In this document: piece by piece, positions 1 through 9,316 of the stretch | Layout: each line of letters starts with the position of its first letter | Numbering within the stretch: the stretch's first letter is position 1 | From: Streptomyces cellostaticus | GTDB lineage: Bacteria; Actinomycetota; Actinomycetes; Streptomycetales; Streptomycetaceae | NCBI RefSeq assembly: GCF_023630175.1 | Contig: NZ_JALLIN010000006.1 | Coordinates: 124,001-188,000, forward strand | DNA length: 64,000 bases | Direction: 5' to 3' | Notes under the pieces: model-generated | The model's input: the letters and a program-made list of their open reading frames with translations, nothing else | Database searches by the model: none | Told to the model about the DNA's origin: nothing | Position numbers and translations under genes: made by a program

Positions 1-1
1 C

Positions 2-589
2 GCGGCGGACAACATAGAGGTCGTGGCGGCGGTGCCCGGCGGCCAGGCGCTGCCCGCCGTGCGGGAGACGGTGCCGGACGTCGTGCTGCTGGACATCCGC
101 ATGCCGGACGTGGACGGACTGACCCTCCTGGCGGAGATCCGCCGGCTGCCGCACCCCCCGGTCGTGGCCATGCTCACCACGTTCGACATGGACGAGTACG
201 TGGAGACGGCCCTGCGCTCGGGCGCGGCGGGCTTCCTGCTCAAGGACACCGACCCCGAGGAGCTGCCCTTCCTGGTGCGGGCCCTGGCCGGCGGCGGCAC
301 CGTCCTGTCGTCCAAGGTGACCCGGACGGTCGTGGACGGCTTCCTGGGGGCCGGTTCCCAGGAGGCCGCCGCCCGCACCCTCGAACGGCTCACCGAGCGT
401 GAGCGCCATGTGCTGCTCCTGGTCGCCGAGGGGCTGTCCAACGGTGACATCGCCGCCCGGATGCACCTGAGCACCGGGACGGTCAAGGACCATGTGAGCG
501 CCATCCTGACCAAACTGGAGGTGGGCGGCCGTGTCCAGGCCGCCCTGCTCGCCCAGCGGGCCGGGCTTCTGGAGAAGGGGGAGGCATGA
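2..589 (+). CDS. NarL/LuxR-family response regulator, 5' end outside window
   Basis: DNA-binding response regulator that answers the sensor kinase encoded immediately downstream. The reading frame is open to the left edge, so the true start lies before the window; the GTG at 23 is internal, because the frame before it still reads as receiver domain (AADNIEV). Visible are the phospho-acceptor Asp in DIRMPD (codon 92-94), the receiver Thr/Lys region (MLTTFDM and LLKD), and a C-terminal LuxR-type helix-turn-helix with LTERERHVLLLVAEGLSNGDIA and GTVKDHVSAIL. Its stop overlaps the kinase start by 4 bp (ATGA), which indicates translational coupling. The target promoter cannot be seen. Confidence 0.93.
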   Translation, partial: AADNIEVVAAVPGGQALPAVRETVPDVVLLDIRMPDVDGLTLLAEIRRLPHPPVVAMLTTFDMDEYVETALRSGAAGFLLKDTDPEELPFLVRALAGGGTVLSSKVTRTVVDGFLGAGSQEAAARTLERLTERERHVLLLVAEGLSNGDIAARMHLSTGTVKDHVSAILTKLEVGGRVQAALLAQRAGLLEKGEA

Positions 590-1698
590 CACGGATGACA
601 CCCCGCCGCCCGCCCGCACCGCTGATCGACGCCGCCCTCGTCGTCTGCTCGCTGTTCGACGTCTGGGTGCACTTCGACAGCGACGAACCGCTGCGCATGA
701 CCTTCGCCCTGGTGGCCGCCTTCGCGCTGCTGCTGCGCCGCCGCCTGCCGCTGCTGACGTTCCTGCTCACCCTGCCCTCCGTCCTGCTCTCCGACGCCGT
801 CTTCGCGGCGCTGGCCGCGCTGTACACCCTCGCCTCGCTCACCCGGCGCCGGGTCCTGCTCTTCCTGTGCGCCCTCGCCTTCACGTTCAGCGACGTCACC
901 CGATGGCCGTCGCCGGCGATAGACCTGCTGGGCACCTCGACCCTGATCACCCTGACCTACACCGCGGCGATGGCCGCCGCTCCCGTGTTCCTCGGCCGGC
1001 TCGTCCAGACCCGGCGCGATCTGTCGCTGCGGCTCACCGAGATCTCCGAGGCGCGCGACCACGAGCAACTGCTGACCGCCCAGGCCGCGCTGTCCAAGGA
1101 ACGTGCCCAGCTCGCCCGCGAGATGCACGACGTGGTCTCCCACCAGGTCAGCCTGATCGCGGTACGGGCGGGGGCGCTGCAGGTCGGCAGCCGGGACCCG
1201 GAGGCCAAGGAGGCGGCGGCCACGATCCGGCGGCTGAGCGTCCAGACCCTGGACGAGCTGCGGCACATGGTCAACGTCCTGCGGGCCTCGGGGGGCCGCC
1301 CGACCGAGCTGACCCCGCAGCCGTCGCTGGCTGACCTCCAGCAGCTCGTCGCGGGCAGCGGCATCGAGACCAAACTGCGCATGGATCTGCCGGAGGACCT
1401 GCCGCCGACCGTGCAGCGCGCGGTCTACCGCACCGTCCAGGAGGCCCTGACCAACATCCGCAAGCACGCCCCCGGCGCCGCCGCGACCGTCTGCCTCGGC
1501 CACCAGGACGGCACCGTGCGGGTGACGGTGACGAACTCCGCGCCGACCCGCCCCGGACTCCCCCTGCCCAGCTCGCACTACGGTCTCGTCAGCCTCGGCC
1601 AGCGCGCCTCGCTCCTCGGGGGGACCATCACCTCCGGACCGACGACGGACGGCGGCTACGAGCTGCGGCTGGAGCTGCCCGCGACGGGCGGGCCCTGA
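586..1698 (+). CDS. DesK-type sensor histidine kinase
   Basis: Membrane sensor kinase of 370 aa, partner of the overlapping response regulator. Residues 10-145 contain about five hydrophobic segments with very short loops, so the signal is probably sensed in or near the membrane. The HisKA_3 dimerization box REMHDVVSHQVSLIAVRAG carries the phospho-acceptor His near residue 181. A HATPase domain follows, with TVQEALTNIRKHAPG (N box) and YGLVSLGQRASLLGG (G box). Family and pairing are clear; the ligand is unknown. Confidence 0.93.
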   Translation: MTRMTPRRPPAPLIDAALVVCSLFDVWVHFDSDEPLRMTFALVAAFALLLRRRLPLLTFLLTLPSVLLSDAVFAALAALYTLASLTRRRVLLFLCALAFTFSDVTRWPSPAIDLLGTSTLITLTYTAAMAAAPVFLGRLVQTRRDLSLRLTEISEARDHEQLLTAQAALSKERAQLAREMHDVVSHQVSLIAVRAGALQVGSRDPEAKEAAATIRRLSVQTLDELRHMVNVLRASGGRPTELTPQPSLADLQQLVAGSGIETKLRMDLPEDLPPTVQRAVYRTVQEALTNIRKHAPGAAATVCLGHQDGTVRVTVTNSAPTRPGLPLPSSHYGLVSLGQRASLLGGTITSGPTTDGGYELRLELPATGGP

Positions 1699-1749
1699 GC
1701 GCCGGGAGGGGGGAGGCCGGCCGGTGCTGCGGCCGGCCGCCCTCACGGC

Positions 1750-1960
1750 TCACGGCGTCCGGGGCGCACCGGGCGCCGGCCATGAGCGACCCGCCCTGGC
1801 AGGCGGGGATGGTGCGGGCGCGATCCTCGGGGCCGGGCAGGCCCGGCTCACGGAGCTGGGCGGTGGCGCGGTCCAGCGGCTCCCGGAGCACCGCTCCCGC
1901 CTCCGCGCCGAGGGTCGCGCCGGCGCGCTCGCCGGGTTCGGCGGCCGGGTTCCGGCCGGG
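1750..1960 (-). pseudogene. Possible relic of a TetR-family C-terminal domain
   Basis: The stretch between the kinase and the acyltransferase has no convincing intact gene. On the minus strand one frame reads REPLDRATAQLREPGLPGP, then EDRARTIPACQGGSLMAGAR. This resembles the end of TetR ligand-binding domains, where a (W/P)LDR..AQLR..GLP.PE.RARTL pattern is followed by (V)QGG.LMA.AR. No helix-turn-helix partner is visible upstream. I read it as decayed, with low confidence; high GC makes long open frames common here. The rest of 1699-2189 shows nothing I can name. Confidence 0.3.
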
Positions 1961-2189
1961 CGGCTCCGCCGCGCCCCGCGCCGGACGGCCCGGGCGGCCG
2001 GTGGGCCGCCGGCGGCCCTGCGGTGTTCGGCCGGCACCTGTTCGGGGCAGCCGGTCAGGACCGGATCCGACACGGTCCGCACCGGTGCCGACGGCCGTGC
2101 CTGCACCTACACTGACATCCCACGGCAGGCCGAATGACGTGGGGGAACGCGGTGGTTGAGCCAGTCCGCCAGGAGTGAGGAGCGACCCC

Positions 2190-2909
2190 TTGTTCTACTA
2201 CCTGCTCAAGTACGTCCTTCTGGGCCCCTTGCTCAGGCTGGTCTTCCGGCCCCGGATCGAGGGGCTCGAACATGTGCCGGCCTCGGGTCCGGCGATCGTC
2301 GCGGGGAACCACCTGTCGTTCTCGGACCATTTCCTGATGCCGGCGATCCTGAAGCGGCGCATCACCTTCCTCGCGAAGGCCGAGTACTTCACCGGACCGG
2401 GGCTCAAGGGCCGGCTGACCGCGTTCTTCTTCCGCAGCGCCGGGCAGATCCCGGTGGACCGCTCGGGCAAGGAGGCGGGGCAGGCCGCGATCCGCGAGGG
2501 GCTCGGGGTGCTCGGCCGGGGCGAGCTGCTCGGCATCTACCCGGAGGGGACCCGGTCGCACGACGGCCGGCTGTACAAGGGCAAGGTCGGGGTAGCGGTC
2601 ATGGCGCTGAGGGCCGGAGTGCCGGTCGTGCCCTGCGCGATGATCGGCACCTTCGAGGCGCAGCCGCCGGGCAAGGTCGTCCCCCGGGTGCGCCGCGTCA
2701 CGATCCGCTTCGGTGAGCCGCTGGACTTCTCCCGCTACGCCGGGATGGAGAAGGAGAAGGCCGTGCTGCGGGCCGTCACCGACGAGATCATGTACGCGAT
2801 CCTCTCGCTGTCCGAGCAGGAGTACGTCGACCGGTACGCGGCCGTCGTCAAGGCGGAGCAGGCGGACGCGAGGAAGGAACGCAGGTTCCCCCGGACGCCG
2901 CTCGGCTGA
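2190..2909 (+). CDS. 1-acyl-sn-glycerol-3-phosphate acyltransferase (PlsC family)
   Basis: Acyl-CoA/ACP-dependent acyltransferase that makes phosphatidic acid or modifies a related lipid at the inner membrane face. The N-terminus is a hydrophobic anchor (FYYLLKYVLLGPLLRLVF). The catalytic NHxxxxD motif is NHLSFSD, and the phosphate-binding EGTR motif appears in YPEGTRSHDG. I chose TTG at 2190 because AGGAG sits 7 bases upstream; a GTG at 2175 would add five residues but its ribosome site abuts it. About 240 aa is normal for the family. Several paralogues usually exist per actinobacterial genome, so the exact substrate is unknown. Confidence 0.88.
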   Translation: MFYYLLKYVLLGPLLRLVFRPRIEGLEHVPASGPAIVAGNHLSFSDHFLMPAILKRRITFLAKAEYFTGPGLKGRLTAFFFRSAGQIPVDRSGKEAGQAAIREGLGVLGRGELLGIYPEGTRSHDGRLYKGKVGVAVMALRAGVPVVPCAMIGTFEAQPPGKVVPRVRRVTIRFGEPLDFSRYAGMEKEKAVLRAVTDEIMYAILSLSEQEYVDRYAAVVKAEQADARKERRFPRTPLG

Positions 2910-2967
2910 CCTCTGCCCTCGGCAGAACGGCTCGTGCGAGGGCCTGTCCCGCGCCTAGCCTCGCCGC

Positions 2968-3996
2968 ATGAAGAGGGCAGTGGTGATCGGGGCGAGCGGG
3001 CAGATCGGCCGTCCGGTGGTGGCGGCGCTGGCACGGGACGGCTGGGAGGTGACGGCCGCCTCGCGGGGCGGCGGCCGGGACGACGCGTGGGACACCGGGG
3101 TGCGGGTGGCACGGCTGGACCGGGCCGACGACGGCGCGCTCGCCGCCGTGGTCGGCGACGGCTGCGACCTCGTGGTCGACGTGGTGGCGTACGACGCCTC
3201 GCACGCACGCCAGTTGACCTCGCTCGCGGACCGGATCGGCGCCGCGGTCGTGGTGTCCAGCGTGTCGGTCTACGAGGACGGCACGGGGCGGGGATTCGAC
3301 ACCACCGCCGAGCCGGACGGCTTCCCGGTGTATCCGGTGCCGGTACCCGAGTCCCAGCCGCTGGTGGCACCGGGCGCGGCGACCTACTCCACCCGCAAGG
3401 CGGCCCTGGAGCTTGAACTGCGTCTCGCCGGAGCGGAGTTGCCGACGACGGTGCTGCGCGCGGGCGCGGTGCACGGTCCGCACAGCCCGCTCCCCCGCGA
3501 GCTGTACTTCGTGAAGCGGAACCTGGACGGCAGGCGCCGTCGGGTGCTCGCCCACCGCGGGGAGAGCCGCTTCCACCCGGCGAGCGCCCGGAACGTCGCG
3601 GAGCTGGTCAGGCTGGCGGCGGCCCGGCCGGGGTCCCGGGTGCTCAACGCCTGTGACGGCGAGGCGCCGACCGCGGCGGAGATCGGGGCGGCGATCGACA
3701 CGGTCATGGGCGTGGAGACGGAGACGACGCTGTTGGACGGTCCACCGCCCGGCGGGACGGTGGGCGGTGGACCGTGGTCGGTGCCGCTGCCGGTGGTCTT
3801 CGACATGTGCGCCGCCGAACGGGAGTTGGGCTACCGGCCGGTGGTGTCGTACCCGGACAGCCTGCCGGGGACGGTGGAGTGGCTGACCGGTGCGCTGCGC
3901 GAGGGGGACTGGCGGGAACGCTTCCCGCTCATGGCGCGGGCCTACCCCGGTGCCTTCGACTACGAGGCCGAGGACGCCTGGCTGCCGCGGGCGTGA
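2968..3996 (+). CDS. NAD(P)-dependent epimerase/dehydratase-like protein
   Basis: Extended short-chain dehydrogenase family protein, 342 aa, cytoplasmic. The N-terminal Rossmann motif is GASGQIG at residues 8-14 (GxxGxxG). The catalytic Tyr-Lys pair appears as YSTRKAALE, with VVSSVSVYED as the preceding Ser region. There is almost no Shine-Dalgarno sequence before the ATG, and TAGCCT lies 13 bases upstream, so a leaderless transcript is plausible. The substrate is unknown; many Streptomyces relatives are simply labelled NAD-dependent epimerase or reductase. Confidence 0.85.
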   Translation: MKRAVVIGASGQIGRPVVAALARDGWEVTAASRGGGRDDAWDTGVRVARLDRADDGALAAVVGDGCDLVVDVVAYDASHARQLTSLADRIGAAVVVSSVSVYEDGTGRGFDTTAEPDGFPVYPVPVPESQPLVAPGAATYSTRKAALELELRLAGAELPTTVLRAGAVHGPHSPLPRELYFVKRNLDGRRRRVLAHRGESRFHPASARNVAELVRLAAARPGSRVLNACDGEAPTAAEIGAAIDTVMGVETETTLLDGPPPGGTVGGGPWSVPLPVVFDMCAAERELGYRPVVSYPDSLPGTVEWLTGALREGDWRERFPLMARAYPGAFDYEAEDAWLPRA

Positions 3997-4046
3997 CGAA
4001 GGGGCGGCCGGGCATCCCGGTCGCCCCTCGTGCGTACCGCCGCCGG

Positions 4047-4200
4047 TTACGTCGCGTGCGGCGCGCGGGTCACGTCCGCGGCGTCCAGCTCGCCGTCGAC
4101 GAGGCAGGCGTCGACCCGCTCGCTGACGCAGGGGTCGACCTGGCTCGTCATACCGTGGGAACCCGCGTTTCGCGACGGGATCCTCACGGCTGTGCGGCCC
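4047..4200 (-). pseudogene. C-terminal relic of a TAP-like tripeptidyl aminopeptidase
   Basis: The minus strand reads NAGSHGMTSQVDPCVSERVD, then ACLVDGELDAADVTRAPHAT and a stop at 4047. This matches the extreme C-terminus of secreted alpha/beta-hydrolase peptidases of the TAP type: the catalytic His region (NAGSHG) followed by a D.CV...V.AYL.DGELDA.DVTC.PHA tail. Nothing upstream in any minus frame continues the enzyme; a MITE-like repeat begins 70 bp away. I infer that a full-length peptidase gene once lay here and only about 45 codons remain. Confidence 0.6.
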
Positions 4201-4269
4201 CCGGGAACAGGGGGCCGGTCTTCCTTGCCGATCCGATGAACGGATCGATCCGTCTCCTGAGCGGGACGG

Positions 4270-4452
4270 CCAGGGCCTGTTGCGAAAGTCCCGTCGTCCG
4301 CCCGCAGGGCGGGCCGCGCGGTGTCCGGTGCGTGCTCCCGGTGTGCCGGGTGCGGGCCCTCGTACGGGACGTACTCGGGCTTGCACCCGGTGCGGCGCGT
4401 GTGCGTGCCGGGCGTCGCGGGGCAGGCGGGAAGCTCTCGCGACAGGCCCTGG
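4270..4452. repeat. MITE-like element with terminal inverted repeats
   Basis: A segment of about 183 bp bounded by inverted repeats: CCAGGGCCTGTTGCGAAAG at 4270-4288, and its near-complement ending at 4452 (CTCTCGCGACAGGCCCTGG). About 17 of 19 positions match. The interior has no coding potential. These ends resemble IS termini, which suggests a non-autonomous derivative of an insertion sequence. No clear target duplication was found. The element lies directly upstream of the peptidase relic and may have taken part in its loss. Confidence 0.55.
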
Positions 4453-4489
4453 TGCTGCGACCGGAGAGGTTCACCGGCTCGCGGCGCCC

Positions 4490-4595
4490 GGCACGGCACC
4501 TCGCCGCGTTTTCGCATCACCCGAGTACGTCCAGTACGCGGACGTACGCTCCGCCTTGCGCTGCACCGCACCGGACGCCGCGAGCCTTCCGGCAG
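4490..4595 (-). repeat. Diverged copy of the dispersed 160-bp intergenic repeat
   Basis: This stretch shares an ordered series of blocks with the element at 19285-19448: ACCTCGCCGCG, then CCGAG/ACACG, then CTCCGCCTTGCG, then a TGC.CCGCA.CCGG.CGCCG.G run. Similarity is roughly 70% over about 100 bp, and the terminal inverted repeats are not recognisable. I treat it as an old, partial copy. It lies between the MITE-like element and the 3' end of ureD, so 3997-4613 holds only relics and repeats. Confidence 0.45.
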
Positions 4596-4613
4596 ACTCT
4601 TCCGGTCACAGCA

Positions 4614-5372
4614 CTAGCCGAGCAGGGCGAGCGCTTCGTCGAGCAGCCGCCGCAGCCTGAGCGCGTCGGGGGCGAGGGCGCTGACGAGCACCGCCGGTCC
4701 GGCGAGCGGCATCAGCGCGGCGCACTCCCCCAGGGAGCGCGCTGCGGGCGGCGCCTCCGCGAACTCGGGCCGTACCACGATCAGTTGCCCCAGGGACCGG
4801 TGTCCGCCGAGGACTGCGGGGCCGTCCCAGCCGCCCGGTGCTCCGGGCCCGCAGCTCAGCTCCTGGTCCAGCAGGGTCCGGCCGGCCAGCCGCACGGTGA
4901 GACGGCTGGTCAGCCGTCCCGGTTCCTCCCCGGCCCGCCCGAGCACCTGCTCCTCACGCAGCACGAGCCGTGCTCCGGGGGCGAGTTCGGCCCGGGTGCG
5001 GACGCGCAGGTCGCTGCCGTCCGCGGAGATGAGCTGCTCCGGCAGCCAGTTGAGCTCAGCGCCCCCGGCCACGTCGAGCTCCACGTCGTACCGCGCCTCA
5101 CCCTTGTGCTGGCCGGGCAACGCGATCGTGGCGGCGGCCGAACCGACGTGCAGCCGGGCGCCCTCGGCCACCTCGGCGCGCAGCCGGAGGTGGTCGCCGC
5201 CGAGCGGGCCGCTCATCGCGCCGACGACCATCACCCGTGCCTCGTCGCCCCGGGCCCGGACCCGGCGCAGAGCGAGCGGACCCGCACCGTCCAGCACGGG
5301 CAGGGCGGTGCCGCCCCGTCCGTCGCCCCGCGCGACGATCCGCGCCCGCGCCCGGACCCCGGCCGCCGTCAC
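4614..5372 (-). CDS. ureD: Urease accessory protein UreD (UreH)
   Basis: Scaffold that, with UreF and UreG, forms the complex delivering nickel to apo-urease. Length is 252 aa, usual for actinobacterial UreD. It is mostly beta-strand and has a [10 protein letters not shown] segment and the LNWLPEQLI motif typical of the family. I chose the GTG at 5372, which overlaps the ureG stop as GTGA; an in-frame start 33 bases earlier would lie deep inside ureG. It is the last gene of the minus-strand operon ureABCFGD. Confidence 0.92.
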   Translation of the reverse strand: MTAAGVRARARIVARGDGRGGTALPVLDGAGPLALRRVRARGDEARVMVVGAMSGPLGGDHLRLRAEVAEGARLHVGSAAATIALPGQHKGEARYDVELDVAGGAELNWLPEQLISADGSDLRVRTRAELAPGARLVLREEQVLGRAGEEPGRLTSRLTVRLAGRTLLDQELSCGPGAPGGWDGPAVLGGHRSLGQLIVVRPEFAEAPPAARSLGECAALMPLAGPAVLVSALAPDALRLRRLLDEALALLG

Positions 5373-6046
5373 GCCGTCCACGCGGCCAGCCGTCCCCGCA
5401 CCCACGCGGCCACGTCCGAGACTCCCGAGTCGCCTCGCAACGACTGCAGGATCACCGGGAGTTCGGCCCGCTGCGCCTTGGCGTCGGCGGCCATCCCCGC
5501 CAGGTCGGAACCGACGTACGGCGCCAGGTCGGTCTTGTTGACGACGAGCAGGTCGGCGGTGGTGACGCCGGGTCCGCCCTTGCGCGGGATGTCGTCGCCG
5601 CCGGCCACGTCGATGACGAAGATCTGCGCGTCGACGAGTCCTCTGGAGAAGGTGGCGGTGAGGTTGTCCCCGCCGGACTCCACGAGGATGAGGTCCAGTG
5701 GCCCGACCGCGTCCTCCAGGTCCTCCACCGCCTCGAGGTTGGCGGAGATGTCGTCGCGGATCGCGGTGTGCGGGCAGGCACCCGTCTCCACGGCCGTGAT
5801 CCGCTCGGGCGGCAGCACGGCCTCCCGGAGCAGGAACTCGGCGTCCTCACGGGTGTAGATGTCGTTGGTGACGACGGCCAGGGACAGCTCCTCGCGCAGG
5901 GCCCGGCAGAGCGCGGCGACGGTGGCGGTCTTCCCGGACCCGACGGGACCGCCGAGCCCGATGCGCAGGGCGCGCCGGGCGCCGTCGGGACGGTGGGCGT
6001 CGGCGCTCACGGCGGCGGGGCCGTGGTGGGTGTGGTCGAGGTGCAT
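5369..6046 (-). CDS. ureG: Urease accessory GTPase UreG
   Basis: Nickel-binding SIMIBI GTPase that powers nickel insertion into urease. The P-loop is GPVGSGKT, the metal site is the conserved CPHTAIRDD motif, and NKTD is the guanine-specificity motif. [12 protein letters not shown] and [16 protein letters not shown] are further UreG signatures. The N-terminus carries a short His-rich stretch (HLDHTHHG) that could store nickel. An 83-bp gap separates it from ureF, the largest gap in the operon. Confidence 0.96.
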   Translation of the reverse strand: MHLDHTHHGPAAVSADAHRPDGARRALRIGLGGPVGSGKTATVAALCRALREELSLAVVTNDIYTREDAEFLLREAVLPPERITAVETGACPHTAIRDDISANLEAVEDLEDAVGPLDLILVESGGDNLTATFSRGLVDAQIFVIDVAGGDDIPRKGGPGVTTADLLVVNKTDLAPYVGSDLAGMAADAKAQRAELPVILQSLRGDSGVSDVAAWVRGRLAAWTA

Positions 6047-6129
6047 GAACGGCTCCTGTCTGGGATGCCTTGGCCCAGGGGTGGTGTCCCCGGTGGGCGG
6101 CAGGTGTCATGGCGGGGGGTGAGGGTTCC

Positions 6130-6804
6130 TCAGGACGCGAACAGCCGCACGGGCCAGGCCGCGTGCCACTCGGCACCGGCCTCGAGCAGCGGTCCCGACC
6201 CGGCCGGCAGCGCGTCGACCCCGTCGTCGGGCACGCTCCGCGCGGCGGCCACCGCCCGGTCCACGACCCGGTCCAGCTCCGGTGCCAGTCGCGCCAGCAC
6301 CCCGGTCGCGTCGAACGGGTCGAGGCTCAGCAGCCGCACCGCCGCAGTCGCCGGCCCGCTGACGCTCTCGTACACCGCGCAGTGCGCCGCGTCCGCGGGT
6401 TCGAGACCGGCGGCCCGGGCGGCCAGGCCGAGCACGACCGGCTGGTGCGCGCCCTTGGGGAACTCCCGGGCCAGCAGGTCGAGTTCCTCGCAGGGCCAGC
6501 AGGTCCGGGCGGCCCGGAGCAACTGCCGCCCCAGCCGCCGTGCGGTCGCTCGCAAGGCGGGTGACGGCGTGCGGGCGTCCGCGGCCGCGTCCAGCTCCCG
6601 CGGCTCGAGACCCAGCACGGCGGCCGCCGCGAGCGCGCCCGCGACCAGCCCGGCGGTGTGCAGCCGCCCGCGGCAGAAGTCCTCCAGGTCTGCGGCGGAG
6701 CTGATCCGTCCCGCCTTGACGGCGGCCTCCGCCCCGCCCGAGTGCGCGTGCCCTCCGGCGGGGAACCGGCCGTCGGCCAGGACGAGCAGTGCTGCCCTGG
6801 TCAT
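6130..6804 (-). CDS. ureF: Urease accessory protein UreF
   Basis: All-helical accessory protein that couples UreG GTP hydrolysis to nickel delivery in the UreDFG complex. At 224 aa it is the normal length. The N-terminal LLVLADGRFPAGGHAHSGG is the UreF signature (DxxxPxGxxxHSxG). Its ATG overlaps the ureC stop by one base (TGATG), so the two are translationally coupled. Confidence 0.93.
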   Translation of the reverse strand: MTRAALLVLADGRFPAGGHAHSGGAEAAVKAGRISSAADLEDFCRGRLHTAGLVAGALAAAAVLGLEPRELDAAADARTPSPALRATARRLGRQLLRAARTCWPCEELDLLAREFPKGAHQPVVLGLAARAAGLEPADAAHCAVYESVSGPATAAVRLLSLDPFDATGVLARLAPELDRVVDRAVAAARSVPDDGVDALPAGSGPLLEAGAEWHAAWPVRLFAS

Positions 6805-8525
6805 CAGAAGAGGAAGTAGCGTTGGGCCATGGGCAGTTCGGCGGCCGGTACCGCCTCGACCAGCTCACCGTCGATGTGCACGGCGAAACTGTCCGGGTCG
6901 ACCCGCACCCGCGGTCGCGCGTCGTTCTCCCGCATGTCGGCCTTGGTGACCGACCGCGTCGATTCGATGGCGACGAACCGCTTGCCGAGCCCGAGGCGCT
7001 CCGGCAGCCCGTCCTCGACGGCGAGCGGTGCCACGAAGTTGAACGAGTTCCCGGCCGGAGCCCGTCCGATCGCCCCGTACATCGGCCGGGGCAGGACCGG
7101 CTGCGGGGTGGGGATGGAGGCGTTGGCGTCGCCCATCTGGGCGTACGCGATCTGGCCGCCCTTGATGACGAGGAGCGGCTTGACACCGAAGAACGCGGGC
7201 TCCCACAGCACCAGGTCGGCCAGCTTGCCGGTCTCCACCGACCCGATCTCCCGGGCCAGCCCCTGGGCGAGCGCCGGATTGATCGTGTACTTGGCGACGT
7301 AGCGCCGGACCCGGTGGTTGTCCGCCCGGTCGTCGCCGGGCAGCGCGCCGCGCCGCCGCTTCATGACATGGGCGGTCTGCCAGGTGCGCAGGACGACCTC
7401 GCCGACCCGGCCCATGGCCTGCGAGTCCGAGGAGATGATGGAGATCGCCCCCAGGTCGTGCAGGACGTCCTCGGCACCGATGGTGGACGGCCGGATGCGG
7501 GACTCGGCGAAGGCCAGGTCCTCCGGGACCGCCGGGTTCAGGTGGTGGCAGACCATCAGCATGTCGAGGTGTTCCTCGGCGGTGTTGACGGTGAAGGGCC
7601 GGGTCGGGTTCGTCGAGCTGGGCAGCACGTGCGGCTCGGAGACGACCGTCATGATGTCCGGCGCGTGCCCGCCGCCCGCGCCCTCGGTGTGGTAGGCGTG
7701 GATGCCCCGTCCGGCGATCGCGGCGAGCGTGTCGCCGACGAACCCGGCCTCGTTCAGGGTGTCGGTGTGGATCGCGACCTGGATGCCGGTCCGGTCGGCC
7801 ACGGTGAGGGAGGCGTCGATGACGGCCGGGGTGGAGCCCCAGTCCTCGTGCAGTTTGAGCCCCAGGGCACCGCCGCGGATCTGGGAGAGCATCGCCTCGT
7901 GCGAGACCGTGTTGCCCTTGCCCAGCAGGCCGATGTTGAGCGGGTACTGCTCCATCGCCGCGAGCATCCGGGCCAGGTGCCAGGGGCCGGGCGTCACGGT
8001 GGTCGCCTTCGAGCCCTCGGCGGGGCCGGTGCCGCCGCCGACCAGGGTGGTGATGCCCGCGGCCAGCGCCTCGTCGGCGATCTGCGGGCAGATGAAATGC
8101 ACGTGGGCGTCGATGGCGCCCGCCGTGAGGATCCGCCCGTTGCCCGCGATGACCTCGGTCTCCGGACCGATCACCAGGTCGGGGTGGACGCCGTCCATGG
8201 TGTCCGGGTTGCCGGCCTTGCCGATACCGGTGATCCGGCCGTCGCGGATGCCGACGTCGGCCTTGACGATGCCCCAGTGGTCGATGACGACGACCCCGGT
8301 GATGACGGTGTCGGGGGTGCCCTCGGCGCGGGTGGCCCGGGACTGGCCCATGGACTCGCGGATGACCTTGCCGCCGCCGAAGACCGCCTCGTCCCCGGCG
8401 AGCCCGGGCCCGCCGCAGCGGTCCTCCTCGATCTCGATCAGCAGGTCGGTGTCGGCGAGGCGGATGCGGTCGCCGGTGGTCGGGCCGAACAGGTCGGTGT
8501 ACGCGGCGCGGGAGATCTCAGGCAT
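6804..8525 (-). CDS. ureC: Urease alpha subunit UreC
   Basis: Catalytic subunit that hydrolyses urea to ammonia and carbamate at a dinickel centre in the cytoplasm. The metal ligands are visible: HVHFICPQ (HxH), the carbamylated Lys in GLKLHEDWG, and HTDTLNE and [12 protein letters not shown] as His ligands. The mobile flap is [13 protein letters not shown] with the conserved Cys-His. Length is 573 aa. I chose ATG 8525 ([12 protein letters not shown]) because GGAGGTG lies 6 bases upstream; a GTG nine bases earlier is less likely. The start overlaps ureB by 8 bp. Confidence 0.97.
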   Translation of the reverse strand: MPEISRAAYTDLFGPTTGDRIRLADTDLLIEIEEDRCGGPGLAGDEAVFGGGKVIRESMGQSRATRAEGTPDTVITGVVVIDHWGIVKADVGIRDGRITGIGKAGNPDTMDGVHPDLVIGPETEVIAGNGRILTAGAIDAHVHFICPQIADEALAAGITTLVGGGTGPAEGSKATTVTPGPWHLARMLAAMEQYPLNIGLLGKGNTVSHEAMLSQIRGGALGLKLHEDWGSTPAVIDASLTVADRTGIQVAIHTDTLNEAGFVGDTLAAIAGRGIHAYHTEGAGGGHAPDIMTVVSEPHVLPSSTNPTRPFTVNTAEEHLDMLMVCHHLNPAVPEDLAFAESRIRPSTIGAEDVLHDLGAISIISSDSQAMGRVGEVVLRTWQTAHVMKRRRGALPGDDRADNHRVRRYVAKYTINPALAQGLAREIGSVETGKLADLVLWEPAFFGVKPLLVIKGGQIAYAQMGDANASIPTPQPVLPRPMYGAIGRAPAGNSFNFVAPLAVEDGLPERLGLGKRFVAIESTRSVTKADMRENDARPRVRVDPDSFAVHIDGELVEAVPAAELPMAQRYFLF

Positions 8526-8829
8526 CCAGGGCACCTCCGGTCTCCCCGCGCAGTCCGGGCACGATCCGGGCGCCGGCCAGGGGCACGAGTTCCACGTCGA
8601 CGGGGATGCCCGGCTCGAAGCGCACGGCGGTGCCGGCGGCGACGTTCAGCCGCTTGCCGTGCGCGGCGGCGCGGTCGAACCGCAGACCGGGATTGGCCTC
8701 GGCGAAGTGGTAGTGGGAGCCGACCTGGACCGGCCGGTCGGCGGCGTTGAGGACGATGAGGCGGGTGACCTCGCGGCCCTCGTTGCAGACGACGGGGCCG
8801 TCCGCGAACAGGATCTCTCCGGGAATCAT
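8518..8829 (-). CDS. ureB: Urease beta subunit UreB
   Basis: Structural subunit of the (alpha-beta-gamma)3 urease, 103 aa. It starts [14 protein letters not shown] and has the [18 protein letters not shown] core and the [12 protein letters not shown]-like turn (here [12 protein letters not shown]) typical of UreB. It is a separate gene here, not fused to ureA. It lies between ureA (11 bp gap) and ureC (8 bp overlap). Confidence 0.96.
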   Translation of the reverse strand: MIPGEILFADGPVVCNEGREVTRLIVLNAADRPVQVGSHYHFAEANPGLRFDRAAAHGKRLNVAAGTAVRFEPGIPVDVELVPLAGARIVPGLRGETGGALDA

Positions 8830-8840
8830 CGCGCCCTCCC

Positions 8841-9143
8841 TCAGACGATCGGCTCGTGCACGGTGACGAGCTTGGTGCCGTCCGGGAAAGTGGCCTCGAC
8901 CTGGACGTCGTGGATCATCTCCGGGATGCCGTCCATGACGTCGTCCCTGGTGAGGAGCTTGCGACCGGACGACATCAGCTCGGCGACGGTACGGCCGTCC
9001 CGCGCGCCCTCGAGGATGTGCGACGTGATGAGGGCGATGGCCTCGGGGTGGTTCAGCCGCAGTCCGCGGCCCCGGCGCCTCTCGGCCACGTCGGCCGCCA
9101 CATGGATCAGCAGCCGCTCTTGCTCGTGCGGGGTCAGTTGCAC
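8841..9143 (-). CDS. ureA: Urease gamma subunit UreA
   Basis: First gene of the urease operon, 100 aa. The start is GTG 9143 ([20 protein letters not shown]), preceded by GAGGTGGGAC as ribosome site; a longer frame upstream lacks family similarity. The [20 protein letters not shown] and LVTVHEPI segments are family signatures. Urease supplies ammonium from urea, so nitrogen control is expected (see the GlnR-like box upstream). Confidence 0.96.
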   Translation of the reverse strand: MQLTPHEQERLLIHVAADVAERRRGRGLRLNHPEAIALITSHILEGARDGRTVAELMSSGRKLLTRDDVMDGIPEMIHDVQVEATFPDGTKLVTVHEPIV

Positions 9144-9300
9144 GTCCCACCTCACAGTCCTCGCTCCGGACCGTGCGGGGTCCGGTTGCCGCAGCCACCG
9201 CGACGGGGACAGATGTAACACACAGACAAATTGCCCCGATGGTGATCAACGCGGGCAGAAAAACCCCTGGTGGCGTGGATCGGCAGGCTAGTTCGCCGGA

Positions 9301-9316
9301 GTTTCAGCGACGTTAA
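9301..9316 (-). promoter_or_regulatory. Possible GlnR box half-site upstream of ureA
   Basis: Read on the minus strand this is TTAAC, six bases, GAAAC. The GlnR consensus in Streptomyces is gTnAC-n6-GaAAC, so 9 of 10 defined positions agree. It lies about 160 bp before the ureA start. GlnR control of urease is established in the genus; this particular site is my inference. A second a/b half-site pair at the proper spacing is weak. The rest of 9144-9451 shows no gene. Confidence 0.4.

Noticed and set aside
3774-5858. A 694-codon plus-strand frame crossing the relic region, ureD and ureG
   Set aside because: No homology and it crosses repeats and well-defined urease genes; a GC artefact.
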